From NCBI RefSeq assembly GCF_047302285.1, contig NZ_CP154845.1:1302001-1366000 (forward strand): a stretch of DNA of 64,000 bases, given 5' to 3'. This document shows positions 1-9,670 of the stretch, one piece after another. Made by a program: the position numbers and the translations under genes. The notes under the pieces are model-generated. The model saw only the letters and a program-made list of their open reading frames with translations, ran no database searches and was not told the origin of the DNA. The stretch is from Robertmurraya sp047302285. Lineage in GTDB: Bacteria > Bacillota > Bacilli > Bacillales > Cytobacillaceae. Numbering within the stretch: the stretch's first letter is position 1; each line of letters opens with the position of its first letter.

Positions 1-309
1 ATCGATTCACAAATGGTAAGAGAAGTCATGTCAACTTACATTTTGAAAGAACGATATTACTTAAAAAGTGTATTTGAAGATGGGATTCGGGCAAAGGAGT
101 TTCATTCCTTCTCTGTTAATTATATGTTGATTCAATATAAAAGCTTAATTACAATGCCCTTTCTAAATAGCTATTACTTAACGGAAGTCCTCCAAGTGAT
201 TCCGAACGAAAATTATTTTGTAAAAAGATATTTAAAGGATATTAATGGCTGGTTTGAAGGCGTTATTTGTCGGAAACCGAGTCATAGTTTATCTGTCGCC
301 AATAACTAA
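1..309 (+). CDS. refZ: RefZ, C-terminal part (TetR-family division/DNA-binding regulator)
   Basis: Only the last 102 codons are present; the reading frame is open from base 1 and ends at TAA 307-309. The segment resembles the ligand-binding half of Bacillus RefZ, including the stretch IDSQMVREVMSTYILKE, and is followed by hisJ then ezrA as in B. subtilis. RefZ is a TetR-like protein that binds sites near the origin and affects FtsZ positioning during sporulation (family knowledge). The N-terminal helix-turn-helix lies outside the window, so DNA binding cannot be judged here. Identification rests on sequence recall plus gene order. Confidence 0.8.
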   Translation: MDSQMVREVMSTYILKERYYLKSVFEDGIRAKEFHSFSVNYMLIQYKSLITMPFLNSYYLTEVLQVIPNENYFVKRYLKDINGWFEGVICRKPSHSLSVANN

Positions 310-310
310 C

Positions 311-345
311 AATACCAAACGGCAAACAAAGCCGTTTGGTATTTA
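311..345. terminator. Bidirectional terminator between refZ and hisJ
   Basis: A perfect 13-bp stem (311-323 with 331-343) has a 7-base loop and lies between the convergent refZ and hisJ genes. Its outer bases are A/T-rich on both strands, so it can end transcription from either side. Confidence 0.8.
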
Positions 346-348
346 AGT

Positions 349-1146
349 TTATTTACGAATTAATTCCTCAAAGCCCTGTTTTAGTTCCTTCGCCTGATGG
401 GCATCTGAACCATATATTAGAGGAATTCCAAGTTTAAGTGCTTCTTCGGCAACCCATTTCGGTGGATAGGTCTCACGACATAGCGGTTTAGCCGTTCCTG
501 CCCCGTTATAATCCAGCTCATAGCCCCGATCTCTGATTATTTTTAGAATATTCATTAATTCTATTTTATTGTCATCAACAGGAGGGAATTTCTTTTGGAA
601 TTTCTTCACTAATGTAATATGACCGATTCGCTTCGGTTTATAAGGCCCAAGTTCAGCTTGAATCGAACGTAATAACGTTCGATAATAATTTTGATAGACG
701 GCTTGTAGAGAGCCGTACTTTTGAATCATTTGCTCAAAGACATCAGGACTATAATCTAAACAATCATAGGAGTATTCATGTTTCAAAAAATGAACGGATA
801 AGATCGCATCATCAAGCATCGGACCATAAAGATCGAGAAAGTCCGTGATCTCCTTTTCAAATCCTTCGATAAAATCCACTTCTAAACCACAATTTATCCG
901 AATGGATTTTTTATAAGTGCTCTTTAATTCCTCAATGCTATGTAAGTAATCTTCTAATACATCAAGCCTCATTCCACTATCCTGATCAGGAGTTGTGTCG
1001 ATAAACCCAGTTGGAAGGGGAGCGTGCTCAGTAAAAGTTATTTCCTCAAACCCTAATTGAATCGCTTTTTCGATATATTGATTGAAAGAATCCTTTGTTC
1101 CGTGTGGACAAAAAGGGGTGTGGATATGCCCGTCCTTAAGCATCAT
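349..1146 (-). CDS. hisJ: Histidinol-phosphatase, PHP family
   Basis: This 265-residue protein hydrolyses L-histidinol phosphate to histidinol, the penultimate part of histidine synthesis, in the cytosol. PHP-type metal ligands are visible: HIHTPFCPHG at residues 7-16, FTEHAPLP near 38, GLEVDF near 87, GHIT in the C-terminal third and GSDAH close to the end. Length fits the HisJ/HisK type. The start is the first of two adjacent ATGs, preceded by GAGGAGG on the minus strand. It is transcribed away from ezrA and towards refZ, as in B. subtilis, and lies far from any other his gene in this window. Confidence 0.92.
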   Translation of the reverse strand: MMLKDGHIHTPFCPHGTKDSFNQYIEKAIQLGFEEITFTEHAPLPTGFIDTTPDQDSGMRLDVLEDYLHSIEELKSTYKKSIRINCGLEVDFIEGFEKEITDFLDLYGPMLDDAILSVHFLKHEYSYDCLDYSPDVFEQMIQKYGSLQAVYQNYYRTLLRSIQAELGPYKPKRIGHITLVKKFQKKFPPVDDNKIELMNILKIIRDRGYELDYNGAGTAKPLCRETYPPKWVAEEALKLGIPLIYGSDAHQAKELKQGFEELIRK

Positions 1147-1423
1147 TAAATAGCCTCCTCAATCATATTTCCTATTTTAATAGTCGAAATAAGGCATTTT
1201 CCGTCTCACTATGAAAGAAGTTTAGAAATTTTCGAGTGTTTAATACAAAAATTTTGAAATTAATAGTCAAAAAATGTCGTTTACATGGTATCATAAAAAC
1301 ATTGAAATACACTAGGGTTTGGTTAAAAATATTTAATTAATTTGAGAATTCTAAATGATAACTCCACTTAGGGGATATATAAGATTTTTTCGGGCCAGTT
1401 TTGAGCTGGACAGGAGGCTTAAT

Positions 1424-3118
1424 ATGGAATATATTATCGGCGCACTAGTTTTAATTCTTATTCTATATATAACAGGTTATATTTTTAAAAAGAGGTTTTA
1501 TAAAGAAATTGATCGGTTAGAAGCTTGGAAGATTGATATTATGAATCGTCCAGTATTAGAGGAAATGTCAAAGGTAAAGAAATTGAATATGACGGGACAA
1601 ACAGAAGAGCTCTTCGAAAAGTGGAGAAGAGAATGGGACGAGATTGTCACTTCTGGTCTCCCCGACGTAGAAGAATATTTGTTTGATGCAGAAGAGTACA
1701 TTGACAAATATCGATTTAAAAAGGCGAAGACATTTCTTGTAGCGATCGAGAAAGATTTACGTGAAACTGAAAATAATATTCAAGTATTAATTGATGAAAT
1801 CACCGATTTGGTTGGTAGCGAAGAGAAAAGTAGAGTCGAAATGGAAGAACTGAGAGAAATTTACCGTTTAAGTAAAAAAACACTCTTAGCTCATCATCTA
1901 AATTACGGAATTGCCGAAAAGAATTTAGAATTACAACTTGATGAAATCATCTTGAATTTTCAGGAATTTGACGAACTTACAAATAGCGGGAACTATCTTA
2001 AAGCCCGAGAAATGGTCGATTCCATCAAGACAAAACTTGAAGCTGTCACCATTAAATTAGAAAAGATTCCGAATCTCCTTGTGGAGTGTCTGTCAAAAAT
2101 TCCAGCTCAACTGGAGGAGTTGAAAGATGGATTCCGTGAAATGGTGCAGCAAGGATTTGTGTTAGAACATGTTCAAATGGATCAAGAAATTGATAAAATC
2201 GAAAATGAACTCGAGATCTTTAAGCAATATTTAGAGAGAACCGAAACAGAAGAAGTCGAAAAAGGCTTTGATGATATGAGGGAACGGATTGAGTTCCTTT
2301 ATGATTTACTAGAAGCTGAGGTCACGGCAAAACAATTCATCAAGGATACTGAAGAAGAAACGAAGCAATTACTGGAAACGACGATACAAGCAAGTGTGGA
2401 TTTGAAAACTGAAATTGAATTAATCAAGCATAGCTATCATCTTCCTGAAAATAAGCTTGAGGAGGAAGGAAAATTAGAAAAGCTTGTCCATCAATTACAG
2501 AAGCGTTATGAGTTGTTAGAGCATAAAATCACAAAGGATGAAACAGCTTTTTCCTTTTTAAAAGAAGAATTAACGAAAATCAAGGAAGAGTTAGAAGCCG
2601 TAAGTTTGGAGTATGTTACGTTTAAAGAAAACCTTCAAATGCTTAGAAAGGATGAACTTTCAGCAAGAGAGAAGGTACAAGAATTAACGAGAAAAATGAC
2701 AGAGTCCATCAAACTCGTATCGAAAAATAATATTCCTGGTTTACCGGAAGATTATGTAGTCCTTTTTGACGATGCAAAAGAAAGTATTGCAGATGTGAAA
2801 AAGAAGCTAGAAGAAAAGCCATTGGATATTCCGAGCGTACTAAACGTTCTAGAGGTCGCTGTTTTACATGTTGAAAAGACCTTTGAAATGACAAATGAAA
2901 TGGTTGAGACGGTTATGTTAGTGGAAAAGGTCATTCAATATGGAAATCGCTATAGAAGCAGATATCCTTCTGTGGAAAAAGGGTTAAGAGAAGCTGAAAT
3001 ATCGTTCCGAGGCTATGACTATCAAACTGCATTGGAGCAAGCTGCCACATCAATCGAAGAAATTGAACCAGGCGCCTTGAAAAAAATCGAAGCTTTGCTT
3101 GAAGAGCATGTATACTAA
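1424..3118 (+). CDS. ezrA: Septation ring formation regulator EzrA
   Basis: EzrA is a membrane-anchored spectrin-like protein that restrains FtsZ ring assembly and links it to cell-wall synthesis. The 564-residue product starts MEYIIGALVLILILYITG, one transmembrane helix (about residues 3-20), followed by long heptad-rich coiled coils throughout the cytosolic part. Length matches B. subtilis EzrA (about 562). I chose ATG 1424, preceded by AGGAGG at 1412-1417. An in-frame ATG at 1355 would add 23 residues ahead of the membrane helix with no family support. The conserved WRREWDEIV segment is near residue 66. It is monocistronic, closed by the terminator at 3128-3174. Confidence 0.95.
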   Translation: MEYIIGALVLILILYITGYIFKKRFYKEIDRLEAWKIDIMNRPVLEEMSKVKKLNMTGQTEELFEKWRREWDEIVTSGLPDVEEYLFDAEEYIDKYRFKKAKTFLVAIEKDLRETENNIQVLIDEITDLVGSEEKSRVEMEELREIYRLSKKTLLAHHLNYGIAEKNLELQLDEIILNFQEFDELTNSGNYLKAREMVDSIKTKLEAVTIKLEKIPNLLVECLSKIPAQLEELKDGFREMVQQGFVLEHVQMDQEIDKIENELEIFKQYLERTETEEVEKGFDDMRERIEFLYDLLEAEVTAKQFIKDTEEETKQLLETTIQASVDLKTEIELIKHSYHLPENKLEEEGKLEKLVHQLQKRYELLEHKITKDETAFSFLKEELTKIKEELEAVSLEYVTFKENLQMLRKDELSAREKVQELTRKMTESIKLVSKNNIPGLPEDYVVLFDDAKESIADVKKKLEEKPLDIPSVLNVLEVAVLHVEKTFEMTNEMVETVMLVEKVIQYGNRYRSRYPSVEKGLREAEISFRGYDYQTALEQAATSIEEIEPGALKKIEALLEEHVY

Positions 3119-3127
3119 GTAAATTCT

Positions 3128-3174
3128 AAAGCTGACTTAAAAGTGGTGTAAAACACTTTTTAGTCAGCTTTTTT
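3128..3174 (+). terminator. Rho-independent terminator after ezrA
   Basis: An interrupted long stem (AAAGCTGACT.. pairing with ..AGTCAGCTTT, plus inner AAAGTG/CACTTT) is followed by a T-run at 3169-3174, 10 bases after the ezrA stop codon. Confidence 0.8.
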
Positions 3175-3289
3175 ATGCGCAATTGTTTCTGGATGATTTT
3201 CAAATTTGATGATGTATGTTAACATTTACTGTTAGCGAAAGCGTCAAACATACTTTAAAGAATGAGTACCTAGGTTTAGGGGGAAAGTG

Positions 3290-4432
3290 ATGATATATTT
3301 CGATAATAGTGCGACAACAAAACCATATGAAGAAGTAGTCGATTCCTTTGTGAAAGTGACGACCGAATATTTTGGCAATCCTTCTTCATTACATCGAATG
3401 GGTGGGGAAGCAGAAAAGCTTTTGAATATGGGGAGAAAGCAAATAGCCGAGTTATTAGAAGTGAAAGCGAATGAACTGATTTTTACATCTGGTGGAACGG
3501 AGAGCAATAATTTGGCTGTTAAAGGTGCGGCGTTGATGCATCGAAAACGGGGGAATCATCTTGTCACAACAGCGGTAGAACATGCCTCAATAAAAGAAAC
3601 CTTTCAGCAATTGGAGGAACTCGGATTCAAGGTGACCTATCTTCCCGTTGATCAAGAAGGAAGCGTTCATGTTAAAGATGTAGAACAAGCAATTTCAGAG
3701 GATACGATTCTGGTGTCCATCATGCATGTCAATAATGAAGTGGGAACAGTTCAACCGATAGAAGCAATCGGAAATATGTTAAAAAACTATCCAAAAATAT
3801 TATTTCATGTTGATAATATTCAAGGGATTGGAAAGGTTCCGTTAAATATACAAAAATGCTCTGTTGATCTCTGCTCTTACTCAGCCCATAAATTTCATGG
3901 TTTAAAGGGAACTGGGCTTCTCTACATACGTGAGGGAGTAAACATCTCACCGTTGCTAACAGGGGGCAATCAGGAACGAAAACAGCGTAGTGGGACGGAA
4001 AATGTAGCAGGGATGGTTGCACTTGCTAAAGCTCTTAGGATGACGTTAGAGAATGAGAGAGAGTTTTTAGACAAACTCCTTCAAGTAAAGGAGACCATCA
4101 TCAAGGGGATTTCAGAACTCGAGGAGGTTACGATTCATACTCCAGCAAAAGGCTCTGCTCCTCATATTATCAATTTTTCAATTAAGGGATTTAAAGCAGA
4201 GGTCTTTGTCCATGCCTTAGAGGAGAAAGATATTTATGTATCAACGACCAGTGCCTGCTCATCGAAAAAACAAGCAGTCAGCAGTACATTAATCGCAATG
4301 GGGGTTTCAGAAGACATAGCGAAGAGTGCAATTCGTATCAGTTTATCCTATGACAACACAATAGAAGAAGCTGATTTTGTGATAAAAGCGATAAAGGAAA
4401 CGGTAAATAAATTGAAAGAGGTTATGAATTAA
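3290..4432 (+). CDS. nifZ: Cysteine desulfurase (NifS/IscS-like, partner of ThiI)
   Basis: This pyridoxal-phosphate enzyme converts cysteine to alanine and passes the sulfur as a persulfide, here most likely to ThiI, whose gene follows after one base. The N-terminal YFDNSATTKP, the PLP lysine in SAHKFHG (about K201) and the mobile-loop cysteine in STTSACSSKK (about C323) are all present. The 380-residue length fits. ATG 3290 is preferred over GTG 3287, which sits only three bases from the GGGGG ribosome binding site. B. subtilis has braB between ezrA and nifZ; it is absent here. Confidence 0.92.
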   Translation: MIYFDNSATTKPYEEVVDSFVKVTTEYFGNPSSLHRMGGEAEKLLNMGRKQIAELLEVKANELIFTSGGTESNNLAVKGAALMHRKRGNHLVTTAVEHASIKETFQQLEELGFKVTYLPVDQEGSVHVKDVEQAISEDTILVSIMHVNNEVGTVQPIEAIGNMLKNYPKILFHVDNIQGIGKVPLNIQKCSVDLCSYSAHKFHGLKGTGLLYIREGVNISPLLTGGNQERKQRSGTENVAGMVALAKALRMTLENEREFLDKLLQVKETIIKGISELEEVTIHTPAKGSAPHIINFSIKGFKAEVFVHALEEKDIYVSTTSACSSKKQAVSSTLIAMGVSEDIAKSAIRISLSYDNTIEEADFVIKAIKETVNKLKEVMN

Positions 4433-4433
4433 G

Positions 4434-5636
4434 ATGAACTATGATCGAATTTTAATACGATATGGTGAAATTTCAACAAAAGGGCGAAACCGCAATAAAT
4501 TTGTGGAAAAACTCAAAAAAAGTATTCAACATGCGATAAGTGACTTTCCAAATGCGAAGGTTCAAGGGCAAAGGGAACGGATGTATATCGTGTTAAATGG
4601 GGATAACGGTGATCAAATCATTGAGCGGATTAGAGGGATTTTTGGCATTCAATCCTTCAGTCCTGCAGTTAAAACAAGTAAAGATTTAGAAGAAATGAAG
4701 AGCGCTGCCTTACAGCTTTTCCGAGAGGTGCATACAGAGGGGAAGAGCTTTAAAATAACGGCGCGACGTGCAGATAAAACGTATGAACTTGATACAAATG
4801 AATTGAATCAAGAATTTGGAGCCTATTTGCTTAAAAATGTTCCTAATTTAAAGGTGGATGTGAAGAATCCAGATATTGATCTTCGGGTAGAGGTACGTCC
4901 GGAGGCAACTTATTTGTCATGTGAAAATATTCAGGGAGCTGGCGGCTTACCAATAGGTTCGAGTGGAAAAGCGATGCTCATGCTCTCAGGAGGAATTGAT
5001 AGTCCAGTTGCAGGTTATCTATCAATGAAACGTGGTTTAGAAGTAGAGGCAGTCCATTTCTTCAGTCCACCTTTTACGAGTGAACGTTCAAAACAAAAAG
5101 TCATTGAACTGGCAGAAAAGCTTGCGAAGGCAAACGGTGGATATTTTACGTTGCACATTGTGCCTTTCACGGCTACACAGCAAGCGATTCAAAAACAGAT
5201 TCCTGAGAACTATACGATGACGACTACGAGAAGAATGATGCTGAACATTACCGATAAATTAAGAGCTCGACATGAGGGATTAGCCATTGTGACAGGTGAA
5301 AGCTTAGGTCAGGTAGCGAGCCAAACATTAGAGAGTATGTATGCGATCAATGATGTGACATCAACGCCGATTCTTCGCCCACTGGTGATGATGGACAAAA
5401 CGGATATTATCAAAATTGCTCGGGAAATTGACACCCATGATATTTCCATTCAACCATATGAAGATTGCTGTACCGTTTTTGTACCAGCATCTCCAAAAAC
5501 AAAGCCAAAAAAGGAAAAAGTGGAGTATTACGAGAGCTTTTTTGACTTTGAGCACTTAATTCAGGAAGCGGTTGAGAAAACAGAAACGATTCGTATTAGT
5601 CCAAAAGAAAAGGCTGAACTAGACGAGCTATTTTAA
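4434..5636 (+). CDS. thiI: tRNA 4-thiouridine synthetase ThiI
   Basis: ThiI adenylates uridine-8 of tRNA and exchanges it for sulfur to give 4-thiouridine, a near-UV sensor. Domains in order: an N-terminal ferredoxin-like part, a THUMP domain (about residues 60-165), and the PP-loop ATPase with SGGIDSP at residues 185-191. The protein is 400 residues and ends after the PP-loop domain. It lacks the C-terminal rhodanese extension of enterobacterial ThiI, as is usual in Bacillus. It forms an operon with nifZ; the ribosome binding site lies inside the nifZ end. Confidence 0.95.
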   Translation: MNYDRILIRYGEISTKGRNRNKFVEKLKKSIQHAISDFPNAKVQGQRERMYIVLNGDNGDQIIERIRGIFGIQSFSPAVKTSKDLEEMKSAALQLFREVHTEGKSFKITARRADKTYELDTNELNQEFGAYLLKNVPNLKVDVKNPDIDLRVEVRPEATYLSCENIQGAGGLPIGSSGKAMLMLSGGIDSPVAGYLSMKRGLEVEAVHFFSPPFTSERSKQKVIELAEKLAKANGGYFTLHIVPFTATQQAIQKQIPENYTMTTTRRMMLNITDKLRARHEGLAIVTGESLGQVASQTLESMYAINDVTSTPILRPLVMMDKTDIIKIAREIDTHDISIQPYEDCCTVFVPASPKTKPKKEKVEYYESFFDFEHLIQEAVEKTETIRISPKEKAELDELF

Positions 5637-5671
5637 TCCCTTATTTGTGAACAATTACCAGCAATAAATTT

Positions 5672-5701
5672 GCATGAAGGTCATAAGGATAACACATTCT
5701 A
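5672..5701 (+). promoter_or_regulatory. Sigma-G promoter of the SASP gene
   Basis: GCATGA (5672-5677) and CATTCTA (5695-5701), 17 bases apart, match the forespore sigma-G pattern (gHATR, then CATnnTA). The site lies just upstream of a small acid-soluble spore protein gene, the classic sigma-G target. Confidence 0.72.
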
Positions 5702-5724
5702 TATTCACAAGGAGGTGATATCCT

Positions 5725-5928
5725 ATGGCAAACAACAGCAGCTCAAACCAATTAGTTGTTTCAGGTGCTCAGCAAGCTTTAGATCAAATGAAGTATGAGA
5801 TTGCTACTGAATTTGGCGTAAGTCTTGGAGCTGACACAACTTCTCGCGCTAACGGTTCAGTTGGTGGAGAAATCACGAAACGCCTTGTATCAATGGCAGA
5901 ATCACAATTAGGCGGAGGTTTCAAATAA
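5725..5928 (+). CDS. sspA: Alpha/beta-type small acid-soluble spore protein
   Basis: The 67-residue protein coats and protects DNA in the dormant spore and is degraded by the GPR protease on germination. It has the conserved family features: LVVSGAQQALDQMKYEIATE, the GPR cleavage region TEFGVSLG, and the C-terminal SVGGEITKRLVSMAESQLGG. The AAGGAGGTGAT ribosome binding site at 5709-5719 is near perfect, as expected for a highly expressed gene. The same gene sits beside thiI in B. subtilis (sspA). Confidence 0.95.
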   Translation: MANNSSSNQLVVSGAQQALDQMKYEIATEFGVSLGADTTSRANGSVGGEITKRLVSMAESQLGGGFK

Positions 5929-5950
5929 AAATTAAATAAAAATGGCTACG

Positions 5951-5980
5951 AGGAGTAAGCTTCGGCTTGCTCCTTTTTTC
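5951..5980 (+). terminator. Terminator after sspA
   Basis: AGGAGTAAGC pairs with GCTTGCTCCT around a stable TTCG tetraloop, followed by a T-run at 5974-5979. Confidence 0.85.
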
Positions 5981-6079
5981 GTGCCTTAAATTTGCTCAAA
6001 GAATGATAAAAAAACTATATTGAAAGTAAATTTTGAAAATTCCATCTAGTATTTTTAAAAGAGACAAGGTAAAATATTA

Positions 6080-6107
6080 TTGACACTAACTATTATGACT
6101 AGATAAT
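6080..6107 (+). promoter_or_regulatory. Candidate sigma-A promoter of mbcS
   Basis: TTGACA at 6080-6085 is followed after 16 bases by GATAAT at 6102-6107, about 95 bases before the mbcS start. Confidence 0.55.
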
Positions 6108-6200
6108 AAAAAATATTGGATGTAGGTCCCTTCCTAGTCGGTTGTTCGAAATTCTATCTGTGGAACATAGTGAAACAATATTATTTTAGGGGGAGTTAGG

Positions 6201-7787
6201 ATGAAAAGAGAAGATTTTTTGGCACCAAATAACTACAACTTAGTTTCAGAAATGGAAAAGTATGCAGGGGATCCAAATAGGCTTGCTCTTAAATGGGAAT
6301 CGGAGGAAGGTGACACAAGGGAAATTACTTATAAAGATTTACTGAAAAACGCCAATAAGATTGGAAACGTTTTCTTAGGAAGTGGTCTTGAAAAAGGTGA
6401 TGTCGTTTTAATTATTGTTCCAAGATTGATTGAAGCTTATCAGGTTTATATTGCGGCGCTAAAGACTGGACTTGTCGTCATTCCAAGTTCTGAAATGCTT
6501 AGAACAAAGGACCTTCAATATCGGATAACCCATGGAGATGTTAAGGCGATTGTAAGCTATCATCAATATGTAGACCAATTTGATGACTTAGACGAAATTG
6601 AAAAGCTCCCGAAATTTGTTGTTGGAGATGAAGCAAAAGGGTGGATTCATCTTGATAAAGAGATGGACCTTGCTCCAGATGAATTGCCTTTGGCGAATAC
6701 GGATAAAGAAGATATGGCCTTTTTGTCTTATACTTCTGGAACAACCGGAAATCCTAAGGGCGTCGTACATACACATGGGTGGGCTTATGCTCATTTACGT
6801 GCAGCTGCACCAAATTGGCTCAGTATTGAAGATGGAGATACGGTTTGGGCAACGGCAGGTCCTGGATGGCAAAAGTGGATATGGAGTCCATTTCTTTCCG
6901 TATTAGGTACAGGTGCTACGGGAATTGTCTATAACGGCAAATTCAACCCGCAAAAATACTTAGCATTGCTTGATAAATATGCCGTCAATGTCCTTTGCTG
7001 CACACCGACTGAATACCGGTTAATGGCAAAGGTAGAGAATCTTACTGACTACTCATTGGCTCATTTACGTAGTGCAGTTTCGGCTGGAGAACCGTTAAAT
7101 AGAAATGTCATTGATACATTTAAGAAGTATTTCAATGTGGAAGTACGAGATGGATACGGGCAAACAGAGAATACTTTACTTGTGGGAATTACGAAGGGAA
7201 TGGAACTTAAAGCTGGTTCAATGGGCAAACCGATTCCAGGTAATCGAGTAGAGATTATAAATGAAGAAGGTGAACCGTGCGCACCTGGAGAGGTTGGAGA
7301 TATTGCCGTTCATATTGATACACCGGCATTATTTAAACATTATTACAAGGACCCTGAAAGAACAGCTATGCAGTTCCGTGGAGATTATTACATCACTGGG
7401 GACAGAGCGAAAAAGGATGAAGAAGGTTACTTTTGGTTTGAAGGTAGAGGAGACGATATCATCATCAGCTCTGGCTATACAATCGGACCATTTGAAGTAG
7501 AAGATGCCCTTGTCAAGCATCCTTCTGTCAAAGAATGTGCAGTAGTGGCAAGTCCTGATGAAACAAGAGGCCATATTGTCAAAGCGTTTATTGTATTGAA
7601 AGACGGGATTGATACCGAGAATCCGATTTTAGTTAAGGAACTTCAAGACCATGTTAAAGGATTAACGGCACCCTATAAATACCCTCGAAAAATTGAATTT
7701 GTATCCGATCTACCAAAGACGACTTCTGGAAAAATTCGTAGGGTGGAATTGAGGCAAAAAGAGCTAGAGAAGGCGACAACAAATTAA
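6201..7787 (+). CDS. mbcS: Acyl-CoA synthetase (medium/branched-chain type, MbcS)
   Basis: The ANL-family adenylating enzyme activates a short or branched carboxylic acid to its CoA thioester. The P-loop YTSGTTGNPKGV is at about residues 177-188, YGQTE in the middle, the hinge region TGDRAKKDEEGYFWFEGRGDD, and the catalytic lysine in TTSGKIRR near the C-terminus. At 528 residues it lacks the N-terminal extension of AcsA. The B. subtilis orthologue in this position, MbcS, makes branched-chain acyl-CoA primers. The exact acid used here cannot be read from sequence. Confidence 0.88.
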   Translation: MKREDFLAPNNYNLVSEMEKYAGDPNRLALKWESEEGDTREITYKDLLKNANKIGNVFLGSGLEKGDVVLIIVPRLIEAYQVYIAALKTGLVVIPSSEMLRTKDLQYRITHGDVKAIVSYHQYVDQFDDLDEIEKLPKFVVGDEAKGWIHLDKEMDLAPDELPLANTDKEDMAFLSYTSGTTGNPKGVVHTHGWAYAHLRAAAPNWLSIEDGDTVWATAGPGWQKWIWSPFLSVLGTGATGIVYNGKFNPQKYLALLDKYAVNVLCCTPTEYRLMAKVENLTDYSLAHLRSAVSAGEPLNRNVIDTFKKYFNVEVRDGYGQTENTLLVGITKGMELKAGSMGKPIPGNRVEIINEEGEPCAPGEVGDIAVHIDTPALFKHYYKDPERTAMQFRGDYYITGDRAKKDEEGYFWFEGRGDDIIISSGYTIGPFEVEDALVKHPSVKECAVVASPDETRGHIVKAFIVLKDGIDTENPILVKELQDHVKGLTAPYKYPRKIEFVSDLPKTTSGKIRRVELRQKELEKATTN

Positions 7788-7855
7788 AAAATTAATGGAA
7801 TGGTTCAATACACCTAGGGGCGTTTATGAACTTCTTTATTGTCACACATTATGAT

Positions 7856-7886
7856 GCAGGCGACTTAATTCGTCTGCTTTTTTTTA
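7856..7886 (+). terminator. Terminator between mbcS and ytcJ
   Basis: GCAGGCGA (7856-7863) pairs with TCGTCTGC (7870-7877, one G-U pair), then a run of eight Ts. Confidence 0.8.
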
Positions 7887-7960
7887 TAGAAAATCAATTA
7901 TTTAGGAAATCGAAGATAAATGATAAAATGGATGAAATGGAAGGAAAAGGAGAATGTAGG

Positions 7961-9583
7961 ATGGGAACTCTTTGGTATGGTGGCTTAATTTATACTCTTC
8001 AAGACGAAGATCATGTGGTTGAAGCGATTTTAACAGAAAAAGATCGGATAATTGCAATGGGCAATGTAGAGAAATTAGAGCAAGATTTTGCCCATATGAT
8101 ACAGGATAAATTTCATTTACACGGACGTACACTGCTTCCAGGGTTTGTCGATAGTCATATTCACTTAATTGGCCATGGTGAAAAGCTTATGCGTCTTAAT
8201 CTATCCACATATACCTCGAAGGCTGACGTTTTAATGGCTATCAAAGAATACGCCTCATCTCTTAATGAAGGAGAGTGGATCATTGGAGAAGGGTGGAATG
8301 AAAATCTTTGGGGAGATGCCAAGACGATTGATCGCAACGACATTGATATGGTCGTGCCCCATCACCCAGTTCTATTAAAAAGAATTTGTAGACATGTATT
8401 AGTAGTCAATTCATTTGCCTTACAGGAAGCATCGATTCAAGACGAAATGGATACTCCTCAAGGAGGAGTGATCGAAAAAGATGAAGAAGGAAAGCTTACT
8501 GGAGTTTTTAAAGAAAAAGCTCAAGATATGATGTTAGATGCCGTTCCGAATGCATCTGAGGAGCAGTTAAAAAAGGCATTGAGAATGGCGATTAAAGATG
8601 CATATGAAAAGGGATTAACAGGAGTACATACGGAGGATCTTTCCTACTATAATGGTTTTGAAAATACCTATCAGCTATTTAAAGATGTTATTGAAAAGGA
8701 AGAGCATTATTTTCGAGCGCACTTGCTTGTTCATTACTCGGTCCTTGAAGATTTCAAGCGAGCAGGAGGGCAATTTTTACAAGGAAATCAGTGGATTGAG
8801 TTTGGAGCCATGAAAATTTTTGCAGATGGTTCATTAGGAGGCAGAACAGCTCTTTTAAGTCATCCTTATGCTGATGACCCAGAAACATCCGGAGTAGCCA
8901 TATACACGCAGGAAGAATTAAATGAACTTGTGGCAAAGGCGAGAGAAATAAGGATGCCAGTGGCGATTCATGCAATTGGTGATAAGGCTTTTGAAATGGT
9001 AGTTCAAGCTATCGAAGCTCACCCGTTAGTAGGGAATGGCAAGGATCGCATCATCCATGCCCAAATTTTAAGAAAAGAACTGATTGATAGAGTGAAGAAG
9101 CTTCCTGTCATATTAGATATTCAACCGAGCTTCTTAGCATCTGATTTTCCTTGGGTAATCGATAGAATTGGAGAAGGAAAATTAGATTATTGCTATGCTT
9201 GGAAAACACTTCTATCAGAACAACTTACATGTGCAGGTGGTTCAGATGCTCCAATTGAAGAGGTGAGTCCACTATTAGGCATTCACGCTGCAGTTGCCCG
9301 GGTAAGTCAGCAAACGCAAGAGGTCTATCAACCTGAAGAAGCGTTATCCACTTATGAAGCGGTATGTTTATATACAAAGGGAAGTGCGAGTGCTGCTTGT
9401 CATGAAGTAGACCGTGGCATTATCAAGGAAGGTTTCCTTGCAGATTTCACCATATTGGATCAAGACATTTTTCATTGTGCACCGCATGAAATACGCAATA
9501 TCAATGTCGAAAGTACGGTTATCGGGGGAAAACCTGTTTATACAAAAATCACTGAAGGTACTTCTCCAACACAAACAATTTAA
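7961..9583 (+). CDS. ytcJ: Amidohydrolase of the YtcJ family
   Basis: A predicted 540-residue cytosolic metal-dependent hydrolase of the Amidohydro_3 type; the substrate is unknown. Metal-binding SHIHLIGHG is near residue 65, the phosphate/metal segment FADGSLGGRTALL in the middle, AIHAIGDKA, and GGSDAPIEE towards the C-terminus. I chose ATG 7961 because AAAGGAGA lies 8 bases upstream and the next domain begins at once. An upstream in-frame ATG at 7826 would make the coding region run through the mbcS terminator. Gene order (mbcS-ytcJ) matches B. subtilis. Confidence 0.88.
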   Translation: MGTLWYGGLIYTLQDEDHVVEAILTEKDRIIAMGNVEKLEQDFAHMIQDKFHLHGRTLLPGFVDSHIHLIGHGEKLMRLNLSTYTSKADVLMAIKEYASSLNEGEWIIGEGWNENLWGDAKTIDRNDIDMVVPHHPVLLKRICRHVLVVNSFALQEASIQDEMDTPQGGVIEKDEEGKLTGVFKEKAQDMMLDAVPNASEEQLKKALRMAIKDAYEKGLTGVHTEDLSYYNGFENTYQLFKDVIEKEEHYFRAHLLVHYSVLEDFKRAGGQFLQGNQWIEFGAMKIFADGSLGGRTALLSHPYADDPETSGVAIYTQEELNELVAKAREIRMPVAIHAIGDKAFEMVVQAIEAHPLVGNGKDRIIHAQILRKELIDRVKKLPVILDIQPSFLASDFPWVIDRIGEGKLDYCYAWKTLLSEQLTCAGGSDAPIEEVSPLLGIHAAVARVSQQTQEVYQPEEALSTYEAVCLYTKGSASAACHEVDRGIIKEGFLADFTILDQDIFHCAPHEIRNINVESTVIGGKPVYTKITEGTSPTQTI

Positions 9584-9670
9584 GCTCCTTCAAGCTAAAT
9601 ATCTAGAAGAATCTATGATTTGCCTTTATAATGATATTATTTCGAGACTAGAAGAATCGAGGCAAAAAGA

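Noticed and set aside
7826..7960. N-terminal extension of ytcJ
   Set aside because: It would run through the mbcS terminator; ATG 7961 has the ribosome binding site and fits family length.
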